Positions 35,109 to 44,531 of a DNA stretch of 64,000 nucleotides are shown here, piece by piece (positions within the stretch are counted from its first letter, which is position 1; every line of letters begins with the position of its first letter). Origin of the DNA: Niabella soli DSM 19437. GTDB taxonomy: Bacteria; Bacteroidota; Bacteroidia; Chitinophagales; Chitinophagaceae. Position numbers and translations under genes: made by a program. The notes beneath the pieces are model-generated. The model made no database searches and had not been told where the DNA came from. It was given only the letters and a program-made list of their open reading frames with translations. The stretch is taken from the NCBI RefSeq assembly GCF_000243115.2, contig NZ_CP007035.1, positions 496,001-560,000 on the forward strand, given 5' to 3'.

Positions 35109-37102
35109 GTTAATGGTATTTCAATATGAATAGATGTGCCCTGACCGGGTGCTGTATGGATATCCAGCTTGCCACCCAGGTAGGCTGCCCGCGACCGGAT
35201 ATTGGATAAACCCGCGCCGTTGCCGGCCATTGCGGCATCGAGGATAAAACCTTTGCCATCATCTTCTACAGTGAGGTCAAAGCGTTTCGCCTCGCGGATC
35301 AGTTGCACCAGCACTTCACGGGCACCCGCATGCTTCAGGATATTGTTGAGCAGTTCCTGGAGGATCCGGTAAATGATGATCTCGCTGCTTTCATCCAGGC
35401 GCTGCTCCAGTCCGTACGATTGAAAACGGATCCGGAGCGGACCATTTTGATTGATCTGCGCGCAATAATTTTCAATGGTTTCGCCCAGTCCGAATTTGAT
35501 CAGCGATTCGGGCATCATATTATGTGACACCCGTCGCAGCTCGGTAATGGACTGATCCAGTTGCTCCAGCACCCGTTCCACTGCCATTGCATTTTTCTCA
35601 GATAAAAATACGTTTCCTTTCATGGTGGATAATGATAATTTAACGCCCGATAATAAACCGCCCACCCCATCGTGCAGGTCTTTAGCCAGCCGCCCCCGTT
35701 CTTCTTCCTGGCCCTTTAATACAGACTGCATGGCAACCAGTTGGTGCTCTTTTTCCAGCTCGCTGATGCGCCGGGTATGTAATAATTCATTTTGCTTCAG
35801 GATATAATGCCGGTGCCGGCTGTTACAGTAGAGGAGGGCACCCATAAGTCCTGACAGTAACAGGCCAGTCAATAAGACAATATTTAAATTTCTTTTTTTG
35901 TGCAGGGCCAGTTGCTGTATGTCGTTATCCTTTTGAAGCACCAGAATACTGTCCTGCCTTTGTTTAGCCTGGTATTTGTTCTCAATTTCATTGACCTTTT
36001 TTTGTATGTCCGATTCATTCAGGCTGTCACTCAGTTGCACATATCGCTGGTAATATCGTGCCGCCTCATGATCGTTATGTAGGTTCGTTTCCACCCATGC
36101 CAGTTTTTTTAATAACTCGGCCTCCAGCCTGTAATTTTTTAATGCTTTAGTCAGTTCCAAAGCGTTTTTTAAGGCAATAGCGCTTTTGGCATAATCCTTC
36201 ATATCGCGGTAAGCAAATCCCAGCATCCGGTAAGCATTCATGATATCAAACCTGCTGCCTTTCTCTTTTGCATACTGCAGGGATTGTTTAAAATTAGCAA
36301 CGGCTTTTGGCCGCTGGGCGGATTTTTGATAAAATCTTCCCCACTCATTATACAGGCTGTAATAAAAGCCGGAGGAATGCAATGCTGTTGCTATGGATTC
36401 CGCCTGCACCAGGTGCGAGCGGGCCGCTTCCTTTTTTTTTAAACTGGTATAATCGCTGGCTACGTACAGTTCAAGCATGCCCGTGAGTAATAAATTGTCC
36501 GGTTGTTTTTTATGCGCTGCCAGCGCTTTTAAATCATAATCGAGCGCTTTTTCAAACTGCGCCATGTCGTGATAAACATTTGCAATATCTGCATAAAAAT
36601 TACCTATTACCTTCCATTTGTTACCGGCATTGCTTTGGGTCATAATACGGACCCCTTCCATAAAATAACGCATGGCCGTTTCATAATTATTTTGCATCAC
36701 TGCTATATTGCCCATACTGGCTTTATTGGATGCTTTTGATTCCCTCGCGTTTTCAGAGGGATCCGTTGCATAAAGACTGTCTGCCCGCTGGTAATAATAC
36801 AGCGCGCTGTCATAGTTGCTTTTTTCGTAGTAGCTGTTGCCTAATCCGCTCAATGCTTCCCCTTTGTAATAATTGCTTTTATTAATTTGCCCGATCCGGT
36901 ACACTTCCAAAAAGTATTGTGCTGCGGCCGACTGGTCGGAGAGGTAAAGGGTATTTCCCAATTCAAGCAGGAGTTCCACGCGACTGCTATCCGGCAGCGT
37001 ATTTCTTTGCAATGCTTTCTTCAGGCTGTCTGTATAGCTGTTTTGCGCCTGTGCGAGAGCGGTCGCGCTCCAAAACAAGATCGTTATATAAAAACTGCGC
37101 AT
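35105..37102 (-). CDS. TPR-containing sensor histidine kinase (NarX/LiaS-like catalytic core)
   Basis: A 665-residue membrane sensor. I prefer ATG 37102 (MRSFYITILFWSATALAQA, signal peptide) to the ATG seven residues earlier. The periplasmic region (about 25-380) consists of TPR repeats (for example GEALSGLGNSYYEKSNYDSALYYYQRAD). One membrane helix (LNIVLLTGLLLSGLMGALLYC) follows. The cytoplasmic HisKA_3 box has the phosphorylated His in EEERGRLAKDLHDGVGGLL. The HATPase domain shows LQELLNNILKHAGA and VEDDGKGF. This architecture is common in Bacteroidota. The signal is unknown. Confidence 0.95.
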   Translation of the reverse strand: MRSFYITILFWSATALAQAQNSYTDSLKKALQRNTLPDSSRVELLLELGNTLYLSDQSAAAQYFLEVYRIGQINKSNYYKGEALSGLGNSYYEKSNYDSALYYYQRADSLYATDPSENARESKASNKASMGNIAVMQNNYETAMRYFMEGVRIMTQSNAGNKWKVIGNFYADIANVYHDMAQFEKALDYDLKALAAHKKQPDNLLLTGMLELYVASDYTSLKKKEAARSHLVQAESIATALHSSGFYYSLYNEWGRFYQKSAQRPKAVANFKQSLQYAKEKGSRFDIMNAYRMLGFAYRDMKDYAKSAIALKNALELTKALKNYRLEAELLKKLAWVETNLHNDHEAARYYQRYVQLSDSLNESDIQKKVNEIENKYQAKQRQDSILVLQKDNDIQQLALHKKRNLNIVLLTGLLLSGLMGALLYCNSRHRHYILKQNELLHTRRISELEKEHQLVAMQSVLKGQEEERGRLAKDLHDGVGGLLSGVKLSLSTMKGNVFLSEKNAMAVERVLEQLDQSITELRRVSHNMMPESLIKFGLGETIENYCAQINQNGPLRIRFQSYGLEQRLDESSEIIIYRILQELLNNILKHAGAREVLVQLIREAKRFDLTVEDDGKGFILDAAMAGNGAGLSNIRSRAAYLGGKLDIHTAPGQGTSIHIEIPLT

Positions 37103-37326
37103 GCAAAAAGGATAGCCGTTCAAGGTGATAAATTTTTAAACAGTTTGATGATAAAATTCATCAAAAAAAAAGATCCGGCCAAGCCGCTGGTAAAAATTCC
37201 CCTTTTTCGGGGATTTTTAAAAAACCCTGTCAGAGCGGGATTGACTCTGATGGTAAGCTGGCAGAACTTTGTAGCCTGGTTATGCCCATCTGAATGCTAT
37301 TTATAAATCATTAATTCTTATTTGAG

Positions 37327-38550
37327 ATGAAACAACGGTTACTGATACTGCTATTCTTTTTTATTTCGGCTTCCTTACACGCCCAGTTATGGAAGCGGAT
37401 CGGCAGTGAAGTAAAAAACAGGGTAGCGGACAAAATAGTGCGGCAAAGCGGCAACGCCGCGGAAAAAGCAGTTGACAAGGCGGAAAATAGCGCCGCGGAT
37501 GCTGTAAAAAATAGCGGCACCGAAAAACGGGCATCCCCCGTTGCGGAGAGCGATGTTGTTACGGCAAGTGGAAGTCCTGCTCCTGCAAATTATAAAAACT
37601 ATGATTTTGTGCCGGGCGATAAAATTATCTTCCAGCCCGATCTGAGCGGCGAAGCGGATGCCGAGCTGCCGGCGCGGTTTACCATAAAAGCGGGTACGGC
37701 CGAAATACAATCTTTTGAAGGGGAGAAGGTGCTGCACCTGGAGCCCAACGCCAGAACGGCAGTGGAGCCGTTAATGCGTTCAGATAAATACCTCCCGGAG
37801 CAGTTTACCCTGGAGTTTGATGTGCTCTATGAAAACAGCGAGGCGTATTTTAAGTATGTGAGCAGCTTCAGGGTGGGCTTTAGCAATCAGCATGATCAGA
37901 ATTATTACAACGGCGGGCTGTACGCATTTGTTATTGACGGCGTTTCCAGGTGCTCTTTTGGTACAGCAAAGGGACAAGATCTTCCCGGAGCCTTGCAGCA
38001 ATCATTTGGCACCGGCAATACCTGGCACCATATAGCTATTTACGTGCGTAAAAATATTGGCAAGGCCTATATAGATGGTTACCGGGTATGCGCTACCAAT
38101 GCGCTGCCGGAGGGCGCTGACAAGTTTTATATTAAGGCTGACCGCTACGGTGTCCGGATCAAAAACCTGCGCCTGGCGGCCGGTGGTGATGATAAATACC
38201 AGAAGCTGGTTACCGATGGAAAAATCATTACCCATATTTTATTTGACGTGAATAAATCAACGATCAAACCCGAATCCATGGGCACCTTAAATGAGTTGGT
38301 TAAACTGATGAAAGCGCACAGCGACCTGAAATTTGAAATAGATGGTCATACGGACAGCGATGGCAATGACGATGCCAATATGAAATTATCACAGGCCCGT
38401 GCAGATGCCGTAAGGGCACAACTGGTGGAAATGGGAATTGAGGGAAGCCGTCTGACGGCAAAAGGATTTGGCGAAACAAAACCGATCGACAGCAATGCCA
38501 CCTCCGAAGGGAAAGCCAATAACCGCCGCGTAGAATTTATAAAAATGTAA
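37327..38550 (+). CDS. OmpA-family protein with LamG-like middle domain
   Basis: A 407-residue exported protein with signal peptide MKQRLLILLFFFISASLHA. A short Ala/Lys-rich helical segment (to about 60) is followed by a LamG/concanavalin-like beta-sandwich (about 90-290, with FTLEFDVLYE and TWHHIAIYVRKNIGKAYIDG). The C-terminus is an OmpA peptidoglycan-binding domain: ILFDVNKSTIKPES, KFEIDGHTDSDGND, LSQARADAVRAQLVEMGI and ANNRRVEFIKM. It probably links a bound ligand or sugar-coated surface to peptidoglycan. It begins a three-gene operon of exported proteins. Confidence 0.9.
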   Translation: MKQRLLILLFFFISASLHAQLWKRIGSEVKNRVADKIVRQSGNAAEKAVDKAENSAADAVKNSGTEKRASPVAESDVVTASGSPAPANYKNYDFVPGDKIIFQPDLSGEADAELPARFTIKAGTAEIQSFEGEKVLHLEPNARTAVEPLMRSDKYLPEQFTLEFDVLYENSEAYFKYVSSFRVGFSNQHDQNYYNGGLYAFVIDGVSRCSFGTAKGQDLPGALQQSFGTGNTWHHIAIYVRKNIGKAYIDGYRVCATNALPEGADKFYIKADRYGVRIKNLRLAAGGDDKYQKLVTDGKIITHILFDVNKSTIKPESMGTLNELVKLMKAHSDLKFEIDGHTDSDGNDDANMKLSQARADAVRAQLVEMGIEGSRLTAKGFGETKPIDSNATSEGKANNRRVEFIKM

Positions 38551-38555
38551 AATCG

Positions 38556-39689
38556 ATGAAAGCTTGTTACAGGAATCTATGGATGGCCGCCTGTGTGCTG
38601 CTGTTTTGTACGCCCGCCCGTGCACAGGGAAAAATTGAAAACGTACCTGATGCATGGGGTATATTGAAACGGAGCGATAATGTCCGGCAATTTATCAGCA
38701 ATTTTAAGGCGTTGCCGGCAACAAAAGTCGCCTCGCTGGCACGCACAGCTAATGCGGTAATGGATATTATCTGCCGTTTGCCGCAGGTTAATGCCCCTAC
38801 AGGATACAATACGCATGTAAATGTCAGTGCGGCAGACCAGGGTATGAAAGAGCGGGCGCCTTCGCTGAATGTGTTTTGTTATTTGCGCAACCTGACCCAT
38901 GATCCCCGGTATACCGGAATAAAAGAATCGATGGACGGTGCCGACCTTTATTTTAACATAAATGGATTTGACTTTTTTAACCAGTTCGGCAATTTCTGGC
39001 AGGATTGTGATAAAGCTAAGGTCCCTTTGTTCTTTGAAGCACCGCTTATAACCGATTCCACCGGTGATTACCTGGAGATCAGGCGTGACGGCACACCGGT
39101 TCGTTTTGTTTGCGCCGGCAAAAAGCCTTTGCTGATCCCGCTGACCCGGCGTGAATATGTACAGTTTCTTATCGCCCGGGAGAAATTCTATATCACTGAT
39201 GATGAAAAAAGTATCCGGGAGCTGGAAAATAATCAGAAAGAAACACAACAAACGCTTGCGCATCCGCCATCCTATCTTACGGCTGATGTACGGACTGCGT
39301 TGGCTGCAGGGGCAAAAACACAGGAGCAACAGGAACGCCAGTTTCAGGACCGGGTAAAAAAGGGACAGGAAAAACTGAACCGGTACCAGGAATACCTGAA
39401 GAACCTGCAACCCCCTGAGGCGGCAGCTCCCGCGCGACTGGACAAGAACTGGAAAAGCGATGAATTTGGAGGGCTGGAACAACTGTTGCCGGCGGGGCGC
39501 AAAGAGGGGATTTTGCTCAATAAGATCAACCCGGACTATTATACCGGGGCACCCGCGGCCCGGATGATCCTGGTCTACTACGCCTGGCCCACGGCAGGAT
39601 TTGAAAAAGATCCGGATTATGTGCAGCAGGCCGCCCTGGATATTTTTAAAGGCCTGGATTATCATGCGCTGAAACTGAGTATGCAGTAA
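38556..39689 (+). CDS. Exported hypothetical protein
   Basis: A 377-residue protein with signal peptide (MKACYRNLWMAACVLLFCTPARAQ). It contains a conserved-looking central domain (LNVFCYLRNLTHDPRYTGIKESMDGADLYFNINGFDFF) and a Gln/Lys-rich helical stretch (about 225-285, DRVKKGQEKLNRYQEYLKNL) likely to form a coiled coil. I do not recognise the family. It starts 5 nt after the OmpA-family gene and is followed after 31 nt by another exported protein, so the three are probably one transcription unit. A long antisense frame covers the gene but has no family features. Confidence 0.8.
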   Translation: MKACYRNLWMAACVLLFCTPARAQGKIENVPDAWGILKRSDNVRQFISNFKALPATKVASLARTANAVMDIICRLPQVNAPTGYNTHVNVSAADQGMKERAPSLNVFCYLRNLTHDPRYTGIKESMDGADLYFNINGFDFFNQFGNFWQDCDKAKVPLFFEAPLITDSTGDYLEIRRDGTPVRFVCAGKKPLLIPLTRREYVQFLIAREKFYITDDEKSIRELENNQKETQQTLAHPPSYLTADVRTALAAGAKTQEQQERQFQDRVKKGQEKLNRYQEYLKNLQPPEAAAPARLDKNWKSDEFGGLEQLLPAGRKEGILLNKINPDYYTGAPAARMILVYYAWPTAGFEKDPDYVQQAALDIFKGLDYHALKLSMQ

Positions 39690-39720
39690 GTGAAAATAAA
39701 CCGTTAGAATCTTGTTTGCT

Positions 39721-41790
39721 ATGGTAAGGAATAAATTTTTTAAGGCTTGTATTTTTCTGCTGCTATTGCATACGGCCATACAGGCGCAGCAACCCGGCAG
39801 CGTTCATAAATTGCTGGAGCAACAAAAGAAAGAAATTGAAAACGACCCGGACATGGATCCTGCAATGAAAGCGAAGTTCCTTAAAATGATGAACAGCAAA
39901 ACCACGAAAAATGCAGAAAACTGGATGGATAAGCACCCGGAGGAAATGCAGGCAGCCGCGCAGCGCGATGAAAAAATGACCGGATTGCCGGCGCCGGATC
40001 TGAAGCGCCTGGCGGCGTTGCCGGCCAAACCCTTTACCAAAGCACAGATGCTGCAGTACGTACAGACGCTTAACGGAAAGCTTAAAGCGGCTGTCAAAAC
40101 TGAAGACCGGGATCAGGCAGACGGGATCATAGGGCAGGCACAGGGCAACAGTGGGAACCTGAATGCAGCTTCCGTTGCAGCCTGGTATAACGGCAATCCC
40201 CAAGCGGGGCTGCTGTTGTCCGCAAAAGCAGTGGCCCTATCGGCCGATGCCAACGCGATCAATAATCTCAGCGCCATGCTGAACCTCAGCGGGTACCCGG
40301 AAAAAGCGATCCCGCTGCTGCAATATGCGCTACAGGTTGATTCGCTAAACACTTCCCTGTACAATAACCTGGGGGAGGCCTGGCTGCAGTTGGGCGAAAA
40401 AAAGAAAGCCCGCCAAATGTTCTTAAGCAGTGTTCATTATGCGCCCCATAACCCCGAAGCCAATAATGCACTGGGCTGTTTGTACGAAGCGGAAGGGGAT
40501 ACAAAGCATGCGGTTTCCAGTTTTGAAAATTCCCTGAAAGGCGCGTACAATCAAAATGCAGACGAGCAGTTATCGAAACTGAAACCGGATTATGATCTGC
40601 CCAAACTGATGCAATTCCATTATAAAGCGCCGAAATATTTTGATCAATGGCATATTGAAGTGCCGGGGGAATGTATGGAGGTACTGCAGCAGGACTCAAT
40701 GGGGAAAATACACGATGCCTTCCGGGAAGGACTGGTAAAGCTATCTGATGAATATGTGGCAATGCGGCGGCAGGCAGAGGAAGAACTGGATAAGGAGCGA
40801 AACGCGTTGGGAGATGCGCTGGTGGACGCAATGGACAAAGTGCATCCTGTAAAAATTGCGATCGCCCCTTTCCAGTTAATAGCCATGAAGATGCAGATGA
40901 AACTGGGTTATAATTATCGAAGCAGTAAGGATCTTATCATTAAGGAGTATAAAAAAAATTATGACCAGTTGATTGCAGGTTTTAACGCCGCAAAAAAAAT
41001 GCTGGATGATCAATTCAATGCGGCAAAATCAAAATTGGTATCTGATGGAGAAGGCGGCAGGAACGATGAAGCAGAGCTGGAGCGGCTTCGTAAAAAATAT
41101 TGCGGGGATAGCAAGAAGCTTGCCGATAAAACACAGTACGAAGCGGGGCAATTGCATATCGAATTTAAAAAGAAATACCGCCGCCTGGTGCTTGATTATT
41201 TTAATGACCGTGTTTATTGGGCGCAGCAGATGTCTACCTTTCCCGCAACCGTAAATGTAGAAATTTACAATGCCATTGATGATTTTATTAGTGAGCTTAA
41301 GTATATGTCTGCTACTACTCCCTATATCGACGGCGGCTTGTGCGAATTGTCTTTTGCTGACGGCAAACGGCTGCCACCGGATGCATTTGATCTGAAGCAA
41401 AAACCGGATTGTCCGCTGTCTGTAAATATCGCTTTCCTGGTGGGTAAGCTCAGCCTCGATTGTACGTCCTTCAGCATCAGCGGCGGGGAAGGCATCAAAC
41501 TGGGCTATAAAAAAGATTTTTCAAACGGGCAATCAACCCTGTCGGTTGGCGCAGGCGTATCAACCCAGATAGGTGCCGGCAATGTGAATGCGGGCATAAG
41601 CGCCGATCAAAGTATTTTTATAACGTTTAACGGCGATGGGCAGCCTTGTGATGTGGGAATGAAAACGGGGATAAGCGCGGGGCTGAATGCCGGGGCGGTC
41701 AGCGCAGGTGATGAAGCAGGGTATACCGTAAGCATGAATTCCGGGTTTAATTTCACCCATAGCGGATTGGGCGGTAGTCTGAATTTATAA
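39721..41790 (+). CDS. Exported protein with TPR region and Gly-rich C-terminus
   Basis: A 689-residue protein; ATG 39721 (MVRNKFFKACIFLLLLHTAIQAQ, signal peptide) is preferred to the TTG three codons earlier. TPR repeats occupy about 195-280 (NNLSAMLNLSGYPEKAIPLLQYALQVDSLNTSLYNNLGEAWLQLGEKKKARQMF). A charged helical, coiled-coil-like region follows (about 340-500). The last ~120 residues are beta-rich and glycine-rich (GINAG-type repeats such as NVNAGISADQS). I do not know the family. It completes the operon begun by the OmpA/LamG gene. Confidence 0.8.
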   Translation: MVRNKFFKACIFLLLLHTAIQAQQPGSVHKLLEQQKKEIENDPDMDPAMKAKFLKMMNSKTTKNAENWMDKHPEEMQAAAQRDEKMTGLPAPDLKRLAALPAKPFTKAQMLQYVQTLNGKLKAAVKTEDRDQADGIIGQAQGNSGNLNAASVAAWYNGNPQAGLLLSAKAVALSADANAINNLSAMLNLSGYPEKAIPLLQYALQVDSLNTSLYNNLGEAWLQLGEKKKARQMFLSSVHYAPHNPEANNALGCLYEAEGDTKHAVSSFENSLKGAYNQNADEQLSKLKPDYDLPKLMQFHYKAPKYFDQWHIEVPGECMEVLQQDSMGKIHDAFREGLVKLSDEYVAMRRQAEEELDKERNALGDALVDAMDKVHPVKIAIAPFQLIAMKMQMKLGYNYRSSKDLIIKEYKKNYDQLIAGFNAAKKMLDDQFNAAKSKLVSDGEGGRNDEAELERLRKKYCGDSKKLADKTQYEAGQLHIEFKKKYRRLVLDYFNDRVYWAQQMSTFPATVNVEIYNAIDDFISELKYMSATTPYIDGGLCELSFADGKRLPPDAFDLKQKPDCPLSVNIAFLVGKLSLDCTSFSISGGEGIKLGYKKDFSNGQSTLSVGAGVSTQIGAGNVNAGISADQSIFITFNGDGQPCDVGMKTGISAGLNAGAVSAGDEAGYTVSMNSGFNFTHSGLGGSLNL

Positions 41791-42238
41791 AAGGAACGGC
41801 CCATAAACCCACACGCGGAGTGCATAATATTTTTACTGGGAGCAGGGCGCCGTGGCAAAAGCGAATGCATTTTTGCGCTCCGTTTTCATTTTGAACGTCA
41901 GGCATCCCGCAATCTTTTTTACGCGGCGCCATACCGGCTAATAATAAATCGGCATTAAGATTATTTTTATGGGGTGTACCTATGGCACGCCAAATGATCT
42001 GCGGCTGTAACCAGTCTGCCAACAGGTTTAGTATAAAACCAAATTTTCTATAAACACGCGGCACCACCGGCGCTAATCGTTTGACCGATGATCTGGCCGG
42101 ACGGACCGCCATTTTGTTACCGGTGCGAATTAAGCTTTGTTTATTTACAAAAAAAATAAATAAAAGAAAAAATGCTATTTCTCCTGCTTCTTTTGACCCT
42201 GAATATTTCTTATATTTAGGGAACTAATTGCAGTAAGT
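41791..42238. repeat. Gap with second copy of the dispersed element
   Basis: About 41918-42077 contains TTTTTTACGCGGCGCC hairpin sequence and the 29-nt terminal unit (42049-42077), matching 7952-7980 at 26 of 29 positions. No gene is supported. TATATTTAGG (about 42211) may be a -7-like element for the cupin gene. Confidence 0.6.
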
Positions 42239-42805
42239 ATGAAACGGGGGAAATTTATAGCAGGTATATTCGCATCAATACCCTTACTGTCATTTGCAAA
42301 GCGCAAAGCAACAGTTCGTATGCGTACCGGCAACCCGTTTAAAGTAAACGCGGGTGCGGCCCGGTTTGGCACGCACTATAAAATGAAGGGGGTAACCCTT
42401 AACACACTTGATATCAAAATTTCAGGAAAAGATACAGACAATGACCTTGCCGTTTTTGAACAAACGGGCCAAACCCGTGATGGCGGACCGCCCCTGCATA
42501 TACATATCGACCAGGATGAATGGTTTTTTGTGACTGAAGGTGAATATCTATTTCAGTGCGGCGATGAAAAATTTTATTTGAAGACGGGCGATACTATTTT
42601 CCTGCCCCGGAATATTCCTCATGCATTTGTACAGCTTACGGAGAAAGCCAGGACCCTCGTATCTTATATGCCTGCGGGAAAAATGGAAGCTTTCTTTGCT
42701 GCCACGGATCAATGGATTACTCCGCCCTCGAAAGCAGAGATTGCCAAAGTGTTTGCTGAGCATGGAATGCAGGTTGTTGGCGGGCCGCTGAAGGCGGACC
42801 GGTAA
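42239..42805 (+). CDS. Cupin-domain protein
   Basis: A 188-residue protein starting MKRGKFIAGIFASIPLLSFAK, a probable signal peptide. The cupin core shows GGPPLHIHIDQDEWFFVTEGEYLFQCGDEKFYLKTGD (motif 1, with HxHxxxxE metal ligands) and FLPRNIPHAFVQ (motif 2, with the second His). It resembles quercetin-dioxygenase-like single cupins. Substrate unknown. A small hypothetical gene follows after 38 nt. Confidence 0.9.
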   Translation: MKRGKFIAGIFASIPLLSFAKRKATVRMRTGNPFKVNAGAARFGTHYKMKGVTLNTLDIKISGKDTDNDLAVFEQTGQTRDGGPPLHIHIDQDEWFFVTEGEYLFQCGDEKFYLKTGDTIFLPRNIPHAFVQLTEKARTLVSYMPAGKMEAFFAATDQWITPPSKAEIAKVFAEHGMQVVGGPLKADR

Positions 42806-42843
42806 GGTGCCGGAATGAATTATTTTTAATAAAAAATATACAA

Positions 42844-43092
42844 ATGGCCACCTATACTGTTAAGCCCCTTGAATGGGAACATATCGATAATGCCTATTGG
42901 AATTGTTCAGCGCTTGATACCGTATTTGTTATTACCCCTGAAGGAGACCGGTTCAACCTTGCCTTCTATTTACAATTAAATACTCCCGGATCCAGCGCTG
43001 AAGGGATCTTTCCGACCCTCACTGCGGCACAGGAAAAAGCGGATCAATTATGGGAGAAGCATTTACAAAAATACCTGGAGGCTGTTAAATAA
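42844..43092 (+). CDS. Small conserved hypothetical protein
   Basis: An 82-residue acidic protein (pattern ATYTVKPLEWEHIDNAYWNC...) without signal or membrane segment. It has aromatic-rich beta sequence followed by an amphipathic helix (AAQEKADQLWEKHLQKYLEAV). Similar short proteins recur in Bacteroidota. No function known. A strong terminator follows. Confidence 0.72.
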   Translation: MATYTVKPLEWEHIDNAYWNCSALDTVFVITPEGDRFNLAFYLQLNTPGSSAEGIFPTLTAAQEKADQLWEKHLQKYLEAVK

Positions 43093-43157
43093 AGGACTTT
43101 TCAGAAAAAAAATCCTTTGTGAATATAATTGTGGAGCGACAAATCAGGAACAACAAA

Positions 43158-43190
43158 AAAGGCGGAACTATAACCGGCAGTTCCGCCTTT
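43158..43190. terminator. Bidirectional intrinsic terminator
   Basis: Arms AAAGGCGGAACT and AGTTCCGCCTTT pair perfectly around a 9-nt loop with A-runs upstream and T-rich sequence downstream. It lies between the convergent small gene (ending 43092) and the cupredoxin gene (ending 43244) and can serve both. Confidence 0.85.
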
Positions 43191-43243
43191 ATAATCGAAT
43201 GGCGCCCGTGATTTGCAGCATTCACCGCCACTGCCCACCCGGT

Positions 43244-43636
43244 CTATTGCACTTTTATCCGTCCCTTCATAACCACATGAATGCTGCAAAAATAATTCTC
43301 ATCCTTTTGCGGCGCAAAACGCCAGGAGCTCCCGGGATCCAATTTCCCGGATTTCCAGCCTTCGGTTGCCTCTGTAATATCATGAGGCACTATATCCTTA
43401 TTAATAAATGTAATGGTATCGCCCTTCTTAACCGTAATGTTATCAGGCACAAATTTCATCTGTTCAATTACCACTACCGGTGCCTGCTTAACAGGGGATG
43501 CCGTATTTATTGTTTCTGATTTTGAAGCACTGTCGGCGCCATGGTCCTGCATCTTATCCGGGTTGGAATTACAACCGGGAACAATGGCAAACAGCAGAAC
43601 AACTGCCCATACATATGATAAAACCTTCTTCAGCAT
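43244..43636 (-). CDS. Cupredoxin (plastocyanin-like) lipoprotein
   Basis: A 130-residue exported protein. The signal peptide ends in a lipobox-like VPGC. The cupredoxin domain (about 55-130) has the copper-site pattern DIVPHDIT for the first His and ENYFCSIHVVMKG for Cys, His and Met, typical of type 1 copper. I start at ATG 43636 (MLKKVLSYVW); an earlier ATG at 43645 overlaps the upstream stop. It shares a minus-strand operon with a DUF4142 gene. It may carry electrons in the periplasm. Confidence 0.88.
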   Translation of the reverse strand: MLKKVLSYVWAVVLLFAIVPGCNSNPDKMQDHGADSASKSETINTASPVKQAPVVVIEQMKFVPDNITVKKGDTITFINKDIVPHDITEATEGWKSGKLDPGSSWRFAPQKDENYFCSIHVVMKGRIKVQ

Positions 43637-43641
43637 GGAGA

Positions 43642-44181
43642 TCATTTTAATTCTTTTTGAACCATTTTGGCATGCTCCAGGTGTGTTCTTAATGCTGGCA
43701 GTATATTGGTAAGTAAAGCCTTGAGTTCTGCATTTTGTGCCTGTGGAATTAAGACGTTTTCCACCGCGTTTATTACCGCTTCATGATAGACTACTTCATT
43801 ATCAATATACGCCTTGTTAAAAGCCTTGCCAGCCTTGCTGTTTAAGGTAGCTTTGGTCTTCTTTTCACCTTCCAGCAAGGATTTTGTAACCGCATTGGTC
43901 CTGGGCGTAACGTGTAACTTTTGTACCAGCTTGGTGGCCATGGCAATTACCCCAAGGTGATCTGTCTTCATGGTTTTGGCAAAATTGAGAACGGCGGCAT
44001 CCTTGGATTTTCGTTGTGCAATGGTTGCGTAGTTTACATCAATCTGGTTGGCAGTTACCGCTACTGACGCTATTTCCGGGTCGGTGAGCTTCGGCGCATT
44101 TTGCGCAAAACTGCTCAGGGGTAATAATAATGCGCTCATCAGCGCCGCTGATAGCCATTTTAGGGTTGTTATTGTTTTCAT
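43642..44181 (-). CDS. DUF4142 family exported protein
   Basis: A 179-residue exported protein with signal peptide MKTITTLKWLSAALMSALLLPLSSFAQ. The ferritin-like four-helix DUF4142 domain follows: EIASVAVTANQIDVNYATIAQRKSKDAAVLNFAKTMKTDH, then AFNKAYIDNEVVYHEAVINAVENVLIPQAQNAELKALLTNILPALRTHLEHAKMVQ. Family members are stress-linked but without a settled function. It precedes the cupredoxin gene. A second, lipoprotein-type DUF4142 lies at 61624. Confidence 0.9.
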   Translation of the reverse strand: MKTITTLKWLSAALMSALLLPLSSFAQNAPKLTDPEIASVAVTANQIDVNYATIAQRKSKDAAVLNFAKTMKTDHLGVIAMATKLVQKLHVTPRTNAVTKSLLEGEKKTKATLNSKAGKAFNKAYIDNEVVYHEAVINAVENVLIPQAQNAELKALLTNILPALRTHLEHAKMVQKELK

Positions 44182-44463
44182 TTTTTATTGTTTAAATTTT
44201 AGTAGGCTCCTTTTTGTGATGCAGGCTGTTAGTAAGCCCGGCGGCACCATCCCTGCGCCGATAAGACCGGCATTGCTATAATGCCGCTGTTTCTGCAGGT
44301 CTTTATATTGTTAGAGTAAATGAGTAACCCAAAGGTTACAAAACAATCAAAGTGTATTGGTGCAAGGATGTGGAACGGGGAAAGTGATAAAAGAACATTA
44401 TTACTGTAGGTCCCTATAAGAGGAACGAGGCCAGGTGTCGGAAAATTTTGTTAAAACCATGAT
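44182..44463. other. Gap upstream of the MarR promoter
   Basis: No gene. A short inverted repeat GTAACC/GGTTAC (44324-44339, 4-nt loop) is the only structure noted before the palindromes of the MarR operator. Confidence 0.45.
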
Positions 44464-44508
44464 AATATAATTGATATATCAATTATATTCATATATTTGA
44501 CATATCAA
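44464..44508 (+). promoter_or_regulatory. MarR promoter with two palindromic operator sites
   Basis: A perfect 26-bp palindrome (44464-44489) with core TTGATATATCAA (44471-44482) and a second TTGACATATCAA (44497-44508) are spaced 26 bp centre to centre. The -7 box TATATTTG (44492-44499) sits between and partly overlaps the second site, and a -33 TTG (44471-44473) lies in the first. A dimer on each site would block the promoter, the standard MarR autorepression layout. Confidence 0.75.
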
Positions 44509-44531
44509 TTATAGATAAATCAAATTTTTGT

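Noticed and set aside
38577-39779. Long (400-codon) minus-strand open frame
   Set aside because: It is antisense to an exported-protein gene that has a signal peptide and operon position; the minus frame has odd composition and no family features.
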